Positions 22,358-30,594 of a DNA stretch of 31,369 nucleotides are shown piece after piece (within the stretch, counting starts at the first letter, position 1; every line of letters begins with the position of its first letter). Below the pieces are notes generated by a model, which ran no database searches, was not told the origin of the DNA, and was given only the letters and a program-made list of their open reading frames with translations. The stretch lies in assembly GCA_050253535.1 (NCBI GenBank), contig JBFWIW010000034.1, positions 1-31,369 on the forward strand, written 5' to 3'. The position numbers and the translations under genes are program-made. This DNA is from JBFWIW01 sp050253535 (GTDB taxonomy: Bacteria; Bacillota; Clostridia; Oscillospirales; Oscillospiraceae).

Positions 22358-22583
22358 TTGAATTTCTCCTTTCCATTTCATCGTCTTTAAATTCAAGAAT
22401 ATCGCCGGGCTGACAGTCCAGCGCGCGGCAGATCGCCTCCAGCGTCGAAAACCGTATCGCCCTGGCTTTTCCGGTCTTCAGAATCGAGAGATTTGCCTGA
22501 CTGATCCCGATTTTCTCCGACAGCTCCCCGGAGGAGATTTTTCGTTTAGCCATCATGACATCCAGATTCACTGTAATCGGCAT
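22347..22583 (-). CDS. Small Cro/CI-type HTH regulator (YozG-like)
   Basis: 78 residues, ATG 22583 with AGGGGGAGAGG upstream. One helix-turn-helix domain: 'KISSGELSEKIGISQANLSILKTGKARAIRFSTLEAICRALDCQPGDILE' (about 15-65). These short regulators have no ligand domain and are encoded next to a DUF2975 membrane protein, as in the Bacillus yoaS-yozG pair. Here it lies 12 bases after the DUF2975 gene and overlaps the DUF4173 start. The pairing suggests membrane-linked signalling, not proven. Confidence 0.93.
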   Translation of the reverse strand: MPITVNLDVMMAKRKISSGELSEKIGISQANLSILKTGKARAIRFSTLEAICRALDCQPGDILEFKDDEMERRNSNDG

Positions 22584-22595
22584 ACCCCTCTCCCC

Positions 22596-23027
22596 CTAAA
22601 TCGTATAGTCGGAGTCGCTTTTGAGTTCGACCGCCTGAGCCACCATATTTTTGACTATCCTGACGATAAGGCCCATGAACGCCGCCGCTACCGCCACCAC
22701 AAACCACGGAATATAGTAAAACCCCGAGACGAAGCATATCAGGCCGCCGGCGATGCAGCTCCAGGATATCCGGCGGAGGCTCTCAACATTCCGCGTTACG
22801 AACACCTCGTCCTTTTCGATCCTGTGGAGCAGAAAGAACAGGTTCCACAGGAGAACCGCGGAGGGGACGCATCCCGTGTAAATCGTAATAAGAAAGTATC
22901 CCGGATCGGTTTTTAAAGTAAGAAACCCAACGAGCCAGCCTGCTCTGACCGCAACCGCCGCCGCGGCGACAGCAAAAATAACGACGCATATTTTGCTGAG
23001 TGTGATAGACCGTTTCTGATTCCACAT
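22596..23027 (-). CDS. DUF2975 membrane protein (YoaS-like)
   Basis: 143 residues from ATG 23027, with GGGAGGGA eight bases upstream; the frame from 23078 would start upstream of this site and of the promoter's likely transcription start. Four membrane helices (about 11-31, 42-62, 86-104 and 108-128) and the DUF2975 features 'VTRNVESLRRISWSCIAGGLICF' and 'AVELKSDSDYTI' at the C-terminus. First gene of the operon with the HTH regulator and DUF4173. Confidence 0.92.
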   Translation of the reverse strand: MWNQKRSITLSKICVVIFAVAAAAVAVRAGWLVGFLTLKTDPGYFLITIYTGCVPSAVLLWNLFFLLHRIEKDEVFVTRNVESLRRISWSCIAGGLICFVSGFYYIPWFVVAVAAAFMGLIVRIVKNMVAQAVELKSDSDYTI

Positions 23028-23068
23028 ATAAAATTGTCCCTCCCGCAAGGAATTTTTTGATCGACTGC

Positions 23069-23097
23069 AGTATAACACGCTTTATATTGAATTGCAA
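23069..23097 (-). promoter_or_regulatory. Sigma-A promoter of the DUF2975-HTH-DUF4173 operon
   Basis: On the minus strand TTGCAA (23097-23092), 17-base spacer, TATACT (23074-23069) with TGT in front (extended -10). The start codon is about 42 bases further on. Confidence 0.7.
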
Positions 23098-23176
23098 TAG
23101 TAATTTATTGTTTATCAATATATTTTTATCGTTACTTCGTCTCACCTGCCAATCGGCATCCAAATTTTCGGGATAA

Positions 23177-23251
23177 AAAAGTGTGCCGGCAGAGTCGATT
23201 CCGGCGTTATGGGATATCCCACTTAGACCGGGACTCTGCCTGCACACTTTT
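23177..23251 (-). terminator. Large terminator after the alanine dehydrogenase gene
   Basis: AAAAGTGTGC and GGCAGAGTC (23177-23196) pair with GACTCTGCC and GCACACTTTT (23232-23251): 19 paired bases with one mismatch. On the minus strand a TTTTTT tract follows. The 35-base loop contains TGGGATATCCCA, itself a palindrome, and CCGG repeats. Confidence 0.75.
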
Positions 23252-23354
23252 GCAGGGGGAAATGAGGATGGAAAATATTCGGTATGGCACCCGGGAGCCA
23301 AACGCGCTCCGTCAGGTAATTGTGATTTGGGGCAATATCGTCAGATTGCTGCGG

Positions 23355-24479
23355 TCAGAGAGCGGCAAGGCATTTTTCAGCCGGGATATATTCGCACTTC
23401 ATACTCTCGGCCACCGCCTTCATGGTTATGGCGCCGTTATAGGTGTTCAGACCGGCGAGCAGGGCTTCGTTTTCCGTGAGGGCCTTGTCTATTCCGCTCT
23501 GCGCAAACGCAATAACATACGGCAGTGTGACGGAAGTGAGCGCCCAGGTGGACGTCTTCGGCACCGCGCCGGGAATGTTCGCGACAGAATAGTGTATGAC
23601 GCCGAACTTTTCAAAACACGGATTGTCGTGTGTGGTCACCCGGTCCACCGTCTCCACGGAGCCGCCCTGATCTATGGCTATATCCACGATGACCGAGCCC
23701 TTTTTCATGAGCTTCACCATTTCGGCGGATACGATCTTCGGCGCCCTCGCGCCTCTTACAAGTACGGAGCTCACCAATAAATCCGCGGTCCCCAGAAGCT
23801 CCGCCGCCATGTACTCATTAAATACCACGGTCGAAATTCTGCCCATGAAAATGTCGTCCAGATAGTCGAGCCTTCTCTTGTTTATGTCCATGACGGTGAC
23901 GCGGGCGCCCATTCCCGCCGCCACCTTCGCCGCGTTCGTACCGGCGACGCCGCCGCCGATGATGAGAACTTCGCCCGGGCGCACGCCCGGAACGCCGCCC
24001 AAAAGCAGTCCTTCGCCGCCCTTGTACGACTGCAGAAGGCTGGCCCCGATCTGAACGGACATCCTTCCGGCCACCTCGCTCATGGGCGAGAGCAGCGGGA
24101 GCGAGCCGTCCGCCAGCTGAACCGTCTCATAGCCTACGGCCGTGGCCTTTTTCTTTAAAAGCGCCTGGGTGAGGGCCGGGTCAGCCGCCAGATGGAGGTA
24201 TGTAAAAATCGCCTGCCCCTCTTTAATGAGGTCAAATTCCTCCTCAAGCGGCTCTTTAACCTTTACGATGAGCTCGGATGCGCCGTAGACCTCCCCGGCC
24301 GTGGCGCAAAGCGCGGCGCCGGCCGACTTGTACGCTTCGTCCGTAATGCCGCTGCCCAGTCCGGCGGCAGTTTCTATCAGCACAGTGTGGCCCAGTTTTG
24401 CAAGCGTGTGTACGCCCGCGGGCGTGATGGCAACCCTGTTTTCGTTGTTTTTTATCTCCTTTGGAATACCTATAATCAC
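23355..24479 (-). CDS. ald: Alanine dehydrogenase
   Basis: 374 residues from GTG 24479; AGAAGG lies nine bases upstream, and the TTG at 24488 would touch that site. With this start the key residues fall at the standard numbers: Arg15, Lys75 ('VKVKEP'), His96 ('YLHLAAD') and Asp270 ('IAIDQGG'). The NAD-binding loop is 'IIGGGVAGTNAA' (173-184). It reversibly converts L-alanine to pyruvate and ammonia with NAD in the cytosol. It lies 26 bases after an Lrp/AsnC-type regulator and ends in the large terminator at 23177-23251. The regulator gene comes first, a common arrangement for ald control by amino acids. Confidence 0.97.
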   Translation of the reverse strand: MIIGIPKEIKNNENRVAITPAGVHTLAKLGHTVLIETAAGLGSGITDEAYKSAGAALCATAGEVYGASELIVKVKEPLEEEFDLIKEGQAIFTYLHLAADPALTQALLKKKATAVGYETVQLADGSLPLLSPMSEVAGRMSVQIGASLLQSYKGGEGLLLGGVPGVRPGEVLIIGGGVAGTNAAKVAAGMGARVTVMDINKRRLDYLDDIFMGRISTVVFNEYMAAELLGTADLLVSSVLVRGARAPKIVSAEMVKLMKKGSVIVDIAIDQGGSVETVDRVTTHDNPCFEKFGVIHYSVANIPGAVPKTSTWALTSVTLPYVIAFAQSGIDKALTENEALLAGLNTYNGAITMKAVAESMKCEYIPAEKCLAAL

Positions 24480-24505
24480 TGCAATCAACCTTCTTTTATT
24501 AAATT

Positions 24506-24949
24506 TTACGGTGAAACCGAGTATTTGTTTTTGAGCGTGGACAGTACGACACTGGTTCTTGTTTTCTGTACGCCCTGAACGCTCTTTATCCGCGTCAGCA
24601 GTTTCTCAAGCGTAACGGTATCATGTGTTATGATCTTAAGCAGGTAATCAAAATCGCCCGTAAGATAATGGCACTCGAGTATATCTTCCTCGCTGTTTAT
24701 CGCCTCAATAAATTTTTCTGCGTATCTGGGGCGCTCCAGGCTGATAGACATGACGGCGGTAATACTCTTTTTGAGATAGGCCGGGTCAATAATAGCCGTA
24801 TACTGCTTTATGACCCCCGACGATTCCAGCTTCTTCAGGCGTTCGGCGCACGCCGGTACGGACAGGCTGATTATCCCCGCGATCTCCGACGCCGTGACCC
24901 TGGCGTTATTCTGCAGAAGTCTCAGAATTTTTATGTCTGTACTATCCAT
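24506..24949 (-). CDS. Lrp/AsnC-family transcriptional regulator
   Basis: 147 residues, ATG 24949 with GGAGG upstream. N-terminal winged helix 'LDxDIKILRLLQNNARVTASEIA' type (4-60, 'LSVPACAERLKKLESSGVIKQY'), then the RAM ligand-binding domain with 'ILECHYLTGDFDYLLKI' (about 90-106) and 'VQGVQKTRTSVVL'. Lrp-type proteins bind amino acids and act as dimers or octamers on nearby genes. It is co-oriented with and directly upstream of ald, so ald is the expected target. Two sequence features differ little from AsnC-type regulators in other clostridia. Confidence 0.95.
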   Translation of the reverse strand: MDSTDIKILRLLQNNARVTASEIAGIISLSVPACAERLKKLESSGVIKQYTAIIDPAYLKKSITAVMSISLERPRYAEKFIEAINSEEDILECHYLTGDFDYLLKIITHDTVTLEKLLTRIKSVQGVQKTRTSVVLSTLKNKYSVSP

Positions 24950-25406
24950 TAAAGCCTCCGCTCTCCGTACGAAAATAAAACCTTAAACCCCGCAGGCAGC
25001 GGAGTTAAACGGCATGTGACGCGGCTGCCGCCGGCCTATGGTCGGCGCGCCTTTATGACGTACCAGTGTGATTTTTACGGTAAACCCTCCGGAAGGTTTT
25101 CCTATTACAGCATAGCACAAAATAGAATAATTTAAATAGTTCACACTTATTTTAATAATAATTAAATACAATTTATATTTTTACTTAATAATTTTAAGTT
25201 GCGGTTATCCTTTTTATGTCAAATATAAAAAATTTAAATCACGTTTCGGAAAACGCTCAGCAGTGCGGTATAAAGCGTAAAATAAAATTAAATTTTTTAA
25301 GTATAGTTATACGGGTTTGATAATCCACGGCAAGTGGACTTATTCAAAAAACGGAGGTTGCATTCCCTTCTGCGAAAAAGTATTATAGTTTTCAGGTGGT
25401 GATAAA
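24950..25406. other. Divergent control region with a GC-rich block
   Basis: Between the regulator of ald (-) and the HTH membrane gene (+). About 24985-25100 is GC-rich; the rest to 25320 is very AT-rich. The GC-rich block can be read on the minus strand as 'GFTVKITLVRHKGAPTIG', which I suspect is a dispersed intergenic repeat and not a protein. No ribosome binding site supports it. Confidence 0.5.
25358..25386 (+). promoter_or_regulatory. Sigma-A promoter of the HTH membrane protein gene
   Basis: TTGCAT (25358-25363), 17-base spacer, TATTAT (25381-25386). Transcription would start near 25393, just before the Shine-Dalgarno AGGTGGTG, so the leader is very short. Confidence 0.65.
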
Positions 25407-26222
25407 TTGGTCGGCAAAAAAACAGGCAAATTTATTTCTCTGCAGAGAAAGCAGCTGTCAATGACACAGCAGGATTTGGCGGACAGACTCAATCTTACAA
25501 ACAGGGCTGTTTCCAAGTGGGAAACCGGAGACGGCTGTCCCGATATTTCTGTTTTGCCGGCGTTGGCGGAGATCCTTAATGTCACTGTGGACGAACTGTT
25601 AAAAGGTGAAAAAGACAATTCCGGCCTGAAATCCGGCAGCACATATTGCATCAATGAAAATAAGGAGCAGGCCGGTTATTTATTGGAAAGCAGCGTGAGG
25701 CAGTTCTCAAATCTTTATCCGGTCTGCCTGGGTTTCATACTGATCGGTATCGTCTCATCATCCCTCGGTTTAAGATTATACGACGGAATTTTCCTCACTT
25801 CGCTTGTTTATGCCCTCATTATTTCATTGTCTTTTTTGATCATTGGAATGATGTTTTATTTAAATATATGCGATCATCTGAGCGGAAGCGTTAAAAAATA
25901 CAACCGTATGGTGGAAGATGCAAAAGCGGACTTCAATGAAATCGTTTTTAAAAAGCATATTTTATTTTACGCAGTCTATTTGATTCAGGCAGTTTTCTGT
26001 ATTTGCTTTATACCTTTACGCCCTTTTATGATGCCGGGCCAATATCGGGTTTTTAAAACGATTTTCGGACATACTTCGTTCGGCAGATTTGTCATAGATC
26101 AAAATTTTTGTATTTTGATCTATCTTATCGCATACTGCATTTTATTTATCGCAGGATTTTTAATTATTAAAAAGAGATTCGGCAAACAAAAATTTAACGC
26201 GGAACAGCAGGGTACGTTCTGA
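25407..26222 (+). CDS. XRE-family HTH protein with C-terminal membrane domain
   Basis: 271 residues from TTG 25407; AGGTGGTG at 25394-25401 is correctly spaced and no ATG is nearby. Residues 8-67 are a Cro/CI-type HTH ('LSMTQQDLADRLNLTNRAVSKWETGDGCPD', 'LAEILNVTVDELLKGE'). After a linker come four membrane helices (about 105-125, 130-155, 190-210 and 233-253). HTH-membrane fusions of this form are common in clostridia, where they are thought to sense envelope stress or small molecules and regulate nearby genes. The only plus-strand gene in the right two thirds of the window. Base composition is more AT-rich than the neighbours, which may mean later acquisition. Confidence 0.88.
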   Translation: MVGKKTGKFISLQRKQLSMTQQDLADRLNLTNRAVSKWETGDGCPDISVLPALAEILNVTVDELLKGEKDNSGLKSGSTYCINENKEQAGYLLESSVRQFSNLYPVCLGFILIGIVSSSLGLRLYDGIFLTSLVYALIISLSFLIIGMMFYLNICDHLSGSVKKYNRMVEDAKADFNEIVFKKHILFYAVYLIQAVFCICFIPLRPFMMPGQYRVFKTIFGHTSFGRFVIDQNFCILIYLIAYCILFIAGFLIIKKRFGKQKFNAEQQGTF

Positions 26223-26245
26223 TCAGCATCCGCTTCCATAAAAAG

Positions 26246-26275
26246 GCCGCCGGAGTGATTATCAGCTCCGGCGGC
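26246..26275 (-). terminator. Terminator between convergent HTH and alkaline phosphatase genes
   Basis: GCCGCCGGAG (26246-26255) and CTCCGGCGGC (26266-26275), 10-base loop. On the minus strand a CTTTTTATGG tract follows, ending the phosphatase transcript; on the plus strand ATAAAAAT follows, which makes it weaker for the HTH gene. Confidence 0.75.
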
Positions 26276-26340
26276 ATAAAAATATGAAGAGAGGATTTGT
26301 CAGTTGTCAGGCGCAGCCGGTATTCCGCGATCATGCGGAA

Positions 26341-27972
26341 CTATTTCAAAAGGTCGACGGCGCTCTGCGGCACATAATTTGTTCCGACGCCGTCGAAAAC
26401 GGCGACGCCGGTAAGCTCTGACCGAACGCCGTTCACGTAGGCGATGTTGGTATTAACGGGTATTCTGATTTCAGTCGTCCCCCTCACCGCGACGACCGCG
26501 GGGTTATCAGGATCGCTGGTGTCGTAGCTTACCGTCGCGCCCAACGCTTCAAACGCCGCCCTCGCCGGCACGAACAGGCTTTCCGTCGCGTTTTCAAGGC
26601 TCAGTCCCATGACCTTTTCCATATAGCGCGCGATATCGGTGTTCTCAACCGTGCCGGTCAGCCGGCCGACGCCGTCCGGCGCGTAGACATAGAGCGTCAC
26701 ATCCTCGCCGGTGTGCCCGTTGGTGGTAAAGCCGATGTTGGCGCGTTTTGCGATCATGGGCCCGACCGTATAGTTCATTGAGCCGCTCTTTGTGGCTTTG
26801 ATCGCCGCGATTTCGTCGTCGGTCAGATCCGTTATGCCGTAATATTTTGCCATGACTTCCACGACGTTGCCGCGGTCGGCGTTCAGGACGCCCTCAATCC
26901 CCTCACCCGTCAGGGTGGCCTTGCTGAGCGGGCCGATGAAGGACGCGAGCGGCTGCTTGTCATAGGTGCTGTCGGTTGCCTTGCTGCCGATGCTGATACC
27001 GCTGTTGCCGTGGTCCGTGACGGAGATAACCACCGTGCTGCCGTCGCTCTCCGCAAAGTCCAGCGCGACGCCCACCGCTTCGTCAAACGCCAGAGTGTCG
27101 GATATAATGCCGATCGGATCGTTGGCGTGGGCCGCCCAGTCGATTTTGCTGCCCTCTACCATAAGGAAGAAGCCGTCCTCGTCCCGGGAGAGCAGATCGA
27201 TGGCTTTCTGCGTCATCTCAGCCAGAGAGGGCTCTTCAGCGGGGTCGCGGTCCATATCGTAGGCGAGAGCCGTGTCGGAGAACATTCCCCAGAGCTTGCC
27301 GGTGGTTACGGCCTTCATCTCCGCCGTGGTGTCAACGTACTGATAATTGTCTTTGATGACCGCGAGCAGATCGTTGCCGTCGCTGCGCCCGCTTTCCGTC
27401 AGATATTTTGTGCCCGCGCCCAGGACCACGTCGATGTCCTGATAAACCTGCTGCATGGAAAGGATATCGTACGCTTTGCGGCTTGCGTAGTGCGCGGAGA
27501 AATCCGCCGGCGTCGCATGCATGATTTCGCTTGTCGCGATAAGGCCTGTCGCCTTGCCGTCCAGCTGAGCCGCCTCGAGAATATTGGCCACCGGAGCCCT
27601 TTTCCTTGACGCGTCGAGCGGGTCGAGGCCCGGCATGGTGTTTGCGTCGGGCAGAACGCCGACGAACCCGGTGTGCGATTTATATCCGGTGGCATACGCT
27701 GTCCCCGCGGGAGCCGAGTCCGCGATGGGGGCGTCGGAGGAGTAGGTCCTCACAAGGCCGGACGCCATTTTATCCAGATTGAGCGCCTGCCCGCCGTTAT
27801 ACCAGCGCGCGAGCGTGACAGCGTCTGTGCTCATCCCGTCCGGGATCATGATTATCACGTTTTTTACAGGGGTTTCGACTTCGACACTGTCGATGCCGAC
27901 AGCATAGACCGGGACAGCCGTTGTAAGCGCCAGCGCAAAGGCCATCAGTCCCAACAAAATTTTTCTTCCCAT
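26341..27972 (-). CDS. phoA: Secreted alkaline phosphatase with C-terminal stalk domain
   Basis: 543 residues from ATG 27972, GGAGGT upstream; the longer frame to 28023 crosses the leader. Signal peptide 1-24 (MGRKILLGLMAFALALTTAVPVYA). Complete active site: Asp45 ('PDGMS'), nucleophile Ser86 ('DSAPAGTA'), Thr154 ('HATPADF'), Glu273, Asp278 and His282 ('VEGSKIDWAAHAND'), Asp320 and His321 ('VTDHGNS') and His420 ('NGHTGED'), matching the two zinc and one magnesium sites of the E. coli enzyme. Residues from about 465 to the end form a stalk domain ('LFVPARAAFEALGATVSYD'). It releases phosphate from organic phosphomonoesters outside the cell. It has a clear promoter (28031-28059) and stands alone; no Pho-box is identified. 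Confidence 0.95.
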   Translation of the reverse strand: MGRKILLGLMAFALALTTAVPVYAVGIDSVEVETPVKNVIIMIPDGMSTDAVTLARWYNGGQALNLDKMASGLVRTYSSDAPIADSAPAGTAYATGYKSHTGFVGVLPDANTMPGLDPLDASRKRAPVANILEAAQLDGKATGLIATSEIMHATPADFSAHYASRKAYDILSMQQVYQDIDVVLGAGTKYLTESGRSDGNDLLAVIKDNYQYVDTTAEMKAVTTGKLWGMFSDTALAYDMDRDPAEEPSLAEMTQKAIDLLSRDEDGFFLMVEGSKIDWAAHANDPIGIISDTLAFDEAVGVALDFAESDGSTVVISVTDHGNSGISIGSKATDSTYDKQPLASFIGPLSKATLTGEGIEGVLNADRGNVVEVMAKYYGITDLTDDEIAAIKATKSGSMNYTVGPMIAKRANIGFTTNGHTGEDVTLYVYAPDGVGRLTGTVENTDIARYMEKVMGLSLENATESLFVPARAAFEALGATVSYDTSDPDNPAVVAVRGTTEIRIPVNTNIAYVNGVRSELTGVAVFDGVGTNYVPQSAVDLLK

Positions 27973-28030
27973 AAATAGACCTCCATTTTTTTTGCAAATT
28001 TCAGGTACCTGTGTGTTACCCACTGTCTAA

Positions 28031-28059
28031 ATTATAGGGATCGGCTTTGCCCGTATCAA
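28031..28059 (-). promoter_or_regulatory. Sigma-A promoter of the alkaline phosphatase gene
   Basis: On the minus strand TTGATA (28059-28054), 17-base spacer, perfect TATAAT (28036-28031). It lies about 60 bases before the start codon and directly after the gap-damaged flavin reductase region. Confidence 0.75.
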
Positions 28060-28104
28060 TCAAGAGGAGGTCAAGTTTGTATTAAATTTATGTATAATTT
28101 CCCG

Positions 28105-28204
28105 NNNNNNNNNNNNNNNNNNNNNNNNNNNNNNNNNNNNNNNNNNNNNNNNNNNNNNNNNNNNNNNNNNNNNNNNNNNNNNNNNNNNNNNNNNNNNNNN
28201 NNNN
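28105..28204. other. Assembly gap (100 N) at the 3' end of the flavin reductase gene
   Basis: Exactly 100 N. The reading frame on the far side cannot be known, and the sequence there looks like the phosphatase promoter region, so the end of the flavin reductase gene is inside the gap. Confidence 0.9.
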
Positions 28205-28557
28205 GTGAGAATCGAAGCCTTCACTATTTTGCCGTCCTCCAGCTTAACCTTCATCTCCGCCAGCTTGTCTCCGTCTCTTTTGCTGTGGCTGCCGAGATAA
28301 TCAAACGTCTCCTTGTAACGCTTGTCCACAAGGTTTACAACGAAACAGCCCGATTCCTTGATCAGGTGATAGGAATACCTTGTCGGTACGATGCCCACCA
28401 TAACCATCGGAGGATCATAGCTGCAGTTGCCGCAATAGGCCACAGCCAGCACATCGTCCTCTCCGTCCAGGCCCCGGCAGGAAACGAGAACCTTGGGCGC
28501 GGGCTGAAGGCAGGACTTCTTCTTAGCCTGTTTCTTTACCATATCCGCAGATTCCAT
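28205..28557 (-). CDS. Flavin reductase-family protein (3' end lost in gap)
   Basis: About 117 residues are visible from ATG 28557, with GGAGGT six bases upstream. The family pattern is a short N-terminus, 'PAPKVLVSCRGLDGEDDVLAVAYCGNCSYDPPMVMVGI' (FMN-binding split barrel with a 'P..v....' loop), 'YSYHLIKESGCFVVNLVDKRYKETFDYLGSHSKRDGDKL' and so on. Flavin reductases of this type bind FMN and reduce or transfer electrons. A full-length member has roughly 170-190 residues, so about a third is missing. Downstream on the minus strand lies the alkaline phosphatase with its own promoter. Cysteines at about 16, 27, 42 and 45 are more numerous than usual; whether they bind metal is unknown. Confidence 0.85.
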
Positions 28558-28770
28558 TTGAACGACCTCCTAAAATATTCAGTATTCTCTCATTACATCG
28601 GTTGCAGCGCAAGAGGCCCCCGATCGGTACCCTTTATTTTTATGTTTATGCGCAGGCCGCGCCGTTTCTCCTATTTTACCACATTTCCAAATAATTGCAA
28701 CAGCAAGGAAATCAAGCCTGCAGCACAGGCCCGTGACACTGTGCAAAATGCCGCGCGCCGGGAAAATAAA

Positions 28771-28816
28771 GATTGTGCCGAAATAATGAAAATCAGTTCA
28801 CTGTTCCGGCACAATC
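28771..28816 (-). terminator. Hairpin after the amidohydrolase gene
   Basis: GATTGTGCCG (28771-28780) pairs with CGGCACAATC (28807-28816) over a 26-base loop. On the minus strand TTTATTTTCCC follows. It lies about 50 bases past the amidohydrolase stop codon. Confidence 0.6.
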
Positions 28817-28864
28817 CATGTTTTTGAATTATTCGGTTAGCTGAGCATCAGAGATACGTGGATA

Positions 28865-30472
28865 TCAGAAACCGCCTCCGATTATCTCTCCTCCCAGCAT
28901 TGTCATAAGCACCTTTGTATTGATGATTTCCTCCGGCGGGATCGTGAAGATATCCTGATCCAGCATCACAAGGTCGGCGCAGTGGCCCGCCTTTATCCGG
29001 CCCTTGACGTTCTCTTCAAATGAGGCGTAGGCGCTGCCTGCCGTGTAATTGTCGACCGCGCTGTAAATATCCGCCTTCTCGCCGGGATAGAAACCGCCCT
29101 CCGGAAAGCCTTTGAGATCCTGCCGGTTTACGGCGCAGTGCAGGTTTGCTATCGGGTCCGGGCTCTCCACGGGCGAATCCGTCCCGTAGGAGACATGGAC
29201 GCCCAGCTTATCCATTGTCCCGAAACCGTAGGAGGTGGCGGCGAGCGCCTTCCCCACGCGGTCTTCCACGATGTGCAGGTCGTACTCCAGAAAGACGGGC
29301 TGCACAAAGGCCAGCGCGTCTATCTCCTTAAAGCGCCTGAGGATTCCCATGTCGGTTATCTGGCAGTGCACAACGCCGTGGCGCAGGCGGTTTACGCCGC
29401 CTGCAATCACCTTTGCGTAACTGCTGAGCACTTCGTCGATGGCGGCGTCCCCGATGGCGTGGCATATGACCTGCACGCCGCTGTCCGACGCCATTTTCAC
29501 GATGGCGTCCATCTCCTCCTGCGGCATCACGCGAAGGCCGCGGCTGCCCGCCCCGCCCACGTAGTCCGACCGCATCCACGCCGTTTTCGAGCCGAGCGAG
29601 CCGTCGGCAAAGATTTTAAGCGGGCCGACCTTCAAAAAGCCGTCGTCTCCCACGGCCTTTTTGCACGCGACAAGGTCGCGGAAAAGCGCCTCCTCCTCCG
29701 CGCTGCACTGCATGCAGATACGCGCGGTGAGCCTTCCCGCGTCGCGCAGACTCTGAAAGGCATGTACCATGGGGTCTAAATTGGGCCCCGTCACGTCTCT
29801 GGACTGGATGGAGGTGACCCCCCTGCCCGAGACGTAATCCATGGCGAACTTCACATTCTCGCGCATGTCGTCCTCGGAGACCGGCGGAATGATCTTTTTC
29901 AGCATATAGATGGCGTTCTCGCCGAACACGCCGTCCGGTAATCCGTCCTCCCCGATGCCGAAGCGCCCGCCCTCAACCTGCTTCGTATTCCCGTCGATGC
30001 CGGCGATCTGCAGCGCCAGTGTGTTGCAGGATACCAGATGCCCGCACACCCTGTCGACGATTATCGCGTGCTTTGTGGATATCCTGTCGAGATCGTGCCT
30101 GTTCGGCGGCCGCTTTTCGTCCGTAAAATAGTCCTGATTCCAGCCGACGCCGCGCAGCACCTTCCCCTCGGGCGGGTTGTTTTTCCTTATGAATTCGCGC
30201 CCGCTCTCTATGATTTCCCCGATGGAGGCCGCCCCGTAGACCTTTATCATCTTCATGCTGGAACCGAGGTCATAAAGGTGCATATGCGAGTCGTTGAAAC
30301 CCGGAACAACCGTCTTCCACGCGGCGTCGAACACCCTCGCACCCGCCGGCGCGGCATTCAGCACGTCTTCATTGCTCCCCACGGCCCTTATAACGCCGTT
30401 TTCAATGCGTATCGACTCAGCGAAAACTCCACGCTTCACATACGCCTTTGCGTTTTTTATCACTATGCTCAT
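28865..30472 (-). CDS. Amidohydrolase-family protein (YtcJ-like)
   Basis: 535 residues, ATG 30472 with AGGGGGCT upstream. Typical YtcJ-type metal-dependent amidohydrolase: 'DSHMHL' (His63, His65) at the start of the barrel, 'LKIFADGSLGS' (Lys286), 'VICHAIGD' (His338), 'RLRHGVVHC' (His365) and 'YGTDSPVESP' (Asp432), with 'MSIVIKNAKAY' forming the flanking beta-sandwich. No signal peptide, so it acts in the cytosol. The family hydrolyses amides, N-acyl amino acids or related compounds; the substrate is unknown. It follows the amino acid permease by 122 bases on the same strand and may process what the permease imports. Confidence 0.9.
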   Translation of the reverse strand: MSIVIKNAKAYVKRGVFAESIRIENGVIRAVGSNEDVLNAAPAGARVFDAAWKTVVPGFNDSHMHLYDLGSSMKMIKVYGAASIGEIIESGREFIRKNNPPEGKVLRGVGWNQDYFTDEKRPPNRHDLDRISTKHAIIVDRVCGHLVSCNTLALQIAGIDGNTKQVEGGRFGIGEDGLPDGVFGENAIYMLKKIIPPVSEDDMRENVKFAMDYVSGRGVTSIQSRDVTGPNLDPMVHAFQSLRDAGRLTARICMQCSAEEEALFRDLVACKKAVGDDGFLKVGPLKIFADGSLGSKTAWMRSDYVGGAGSRGLRVMPQEEMDAIVKMASDSGVQVICHAIGDAAIDEVLSSYAKVIAGGVNRLRHGVVHCQITDMGILRRFKEIDALAFVQPVFLEYDLHIVEDRVGKALAATSYGFGTMDKLGVHVSYGTDSPVESPDPIANLHCAVNRQDLKGFPEGGFYPGEKADIYSAVDNYTAGSAYASFEENVKGRIKAGHCADLVMLDQDIFTIPPEEIINTKVLMTMLGGEIIGGGF

Positions 30473-30568
30473 GATATTTCAGCCCCCTATTGTTTTCAAC
30501 CCTAAATCAAAACGGCTCAATAGCTTCAGATCATCATTAAATCATATTAAGTTTGAATCTTCGCAATG

Positions 30569-30590
30569 AAGCCCTCCGGGCTTTTTTTTG
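30569..30590. terminator. Small hairpin with T8 tract between permease and amidohydrolase genes
   Basis: AAGCCC (30569-30574) and GGGCTT (30578-30583) with TTTTTTTT after it on the plus strand. On the minus strand, where both genes lie, it has the A-tract before the stem and no T-tract, so it would not be a standard terminator for the permease. A second small inverted repeat, GCGG...CCGC, spans the permease stop codon. Confidence 0.4.
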
Positions 30591-30594
30591 CGGT

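Noticed and set aside
28060..28104. C-terminal tail of the flavin reductase read across the N gap
   Set aside because: The frame after a gap of unknown length is arbitrary, and this sequence contains the alkaline phosphatase promoter region.
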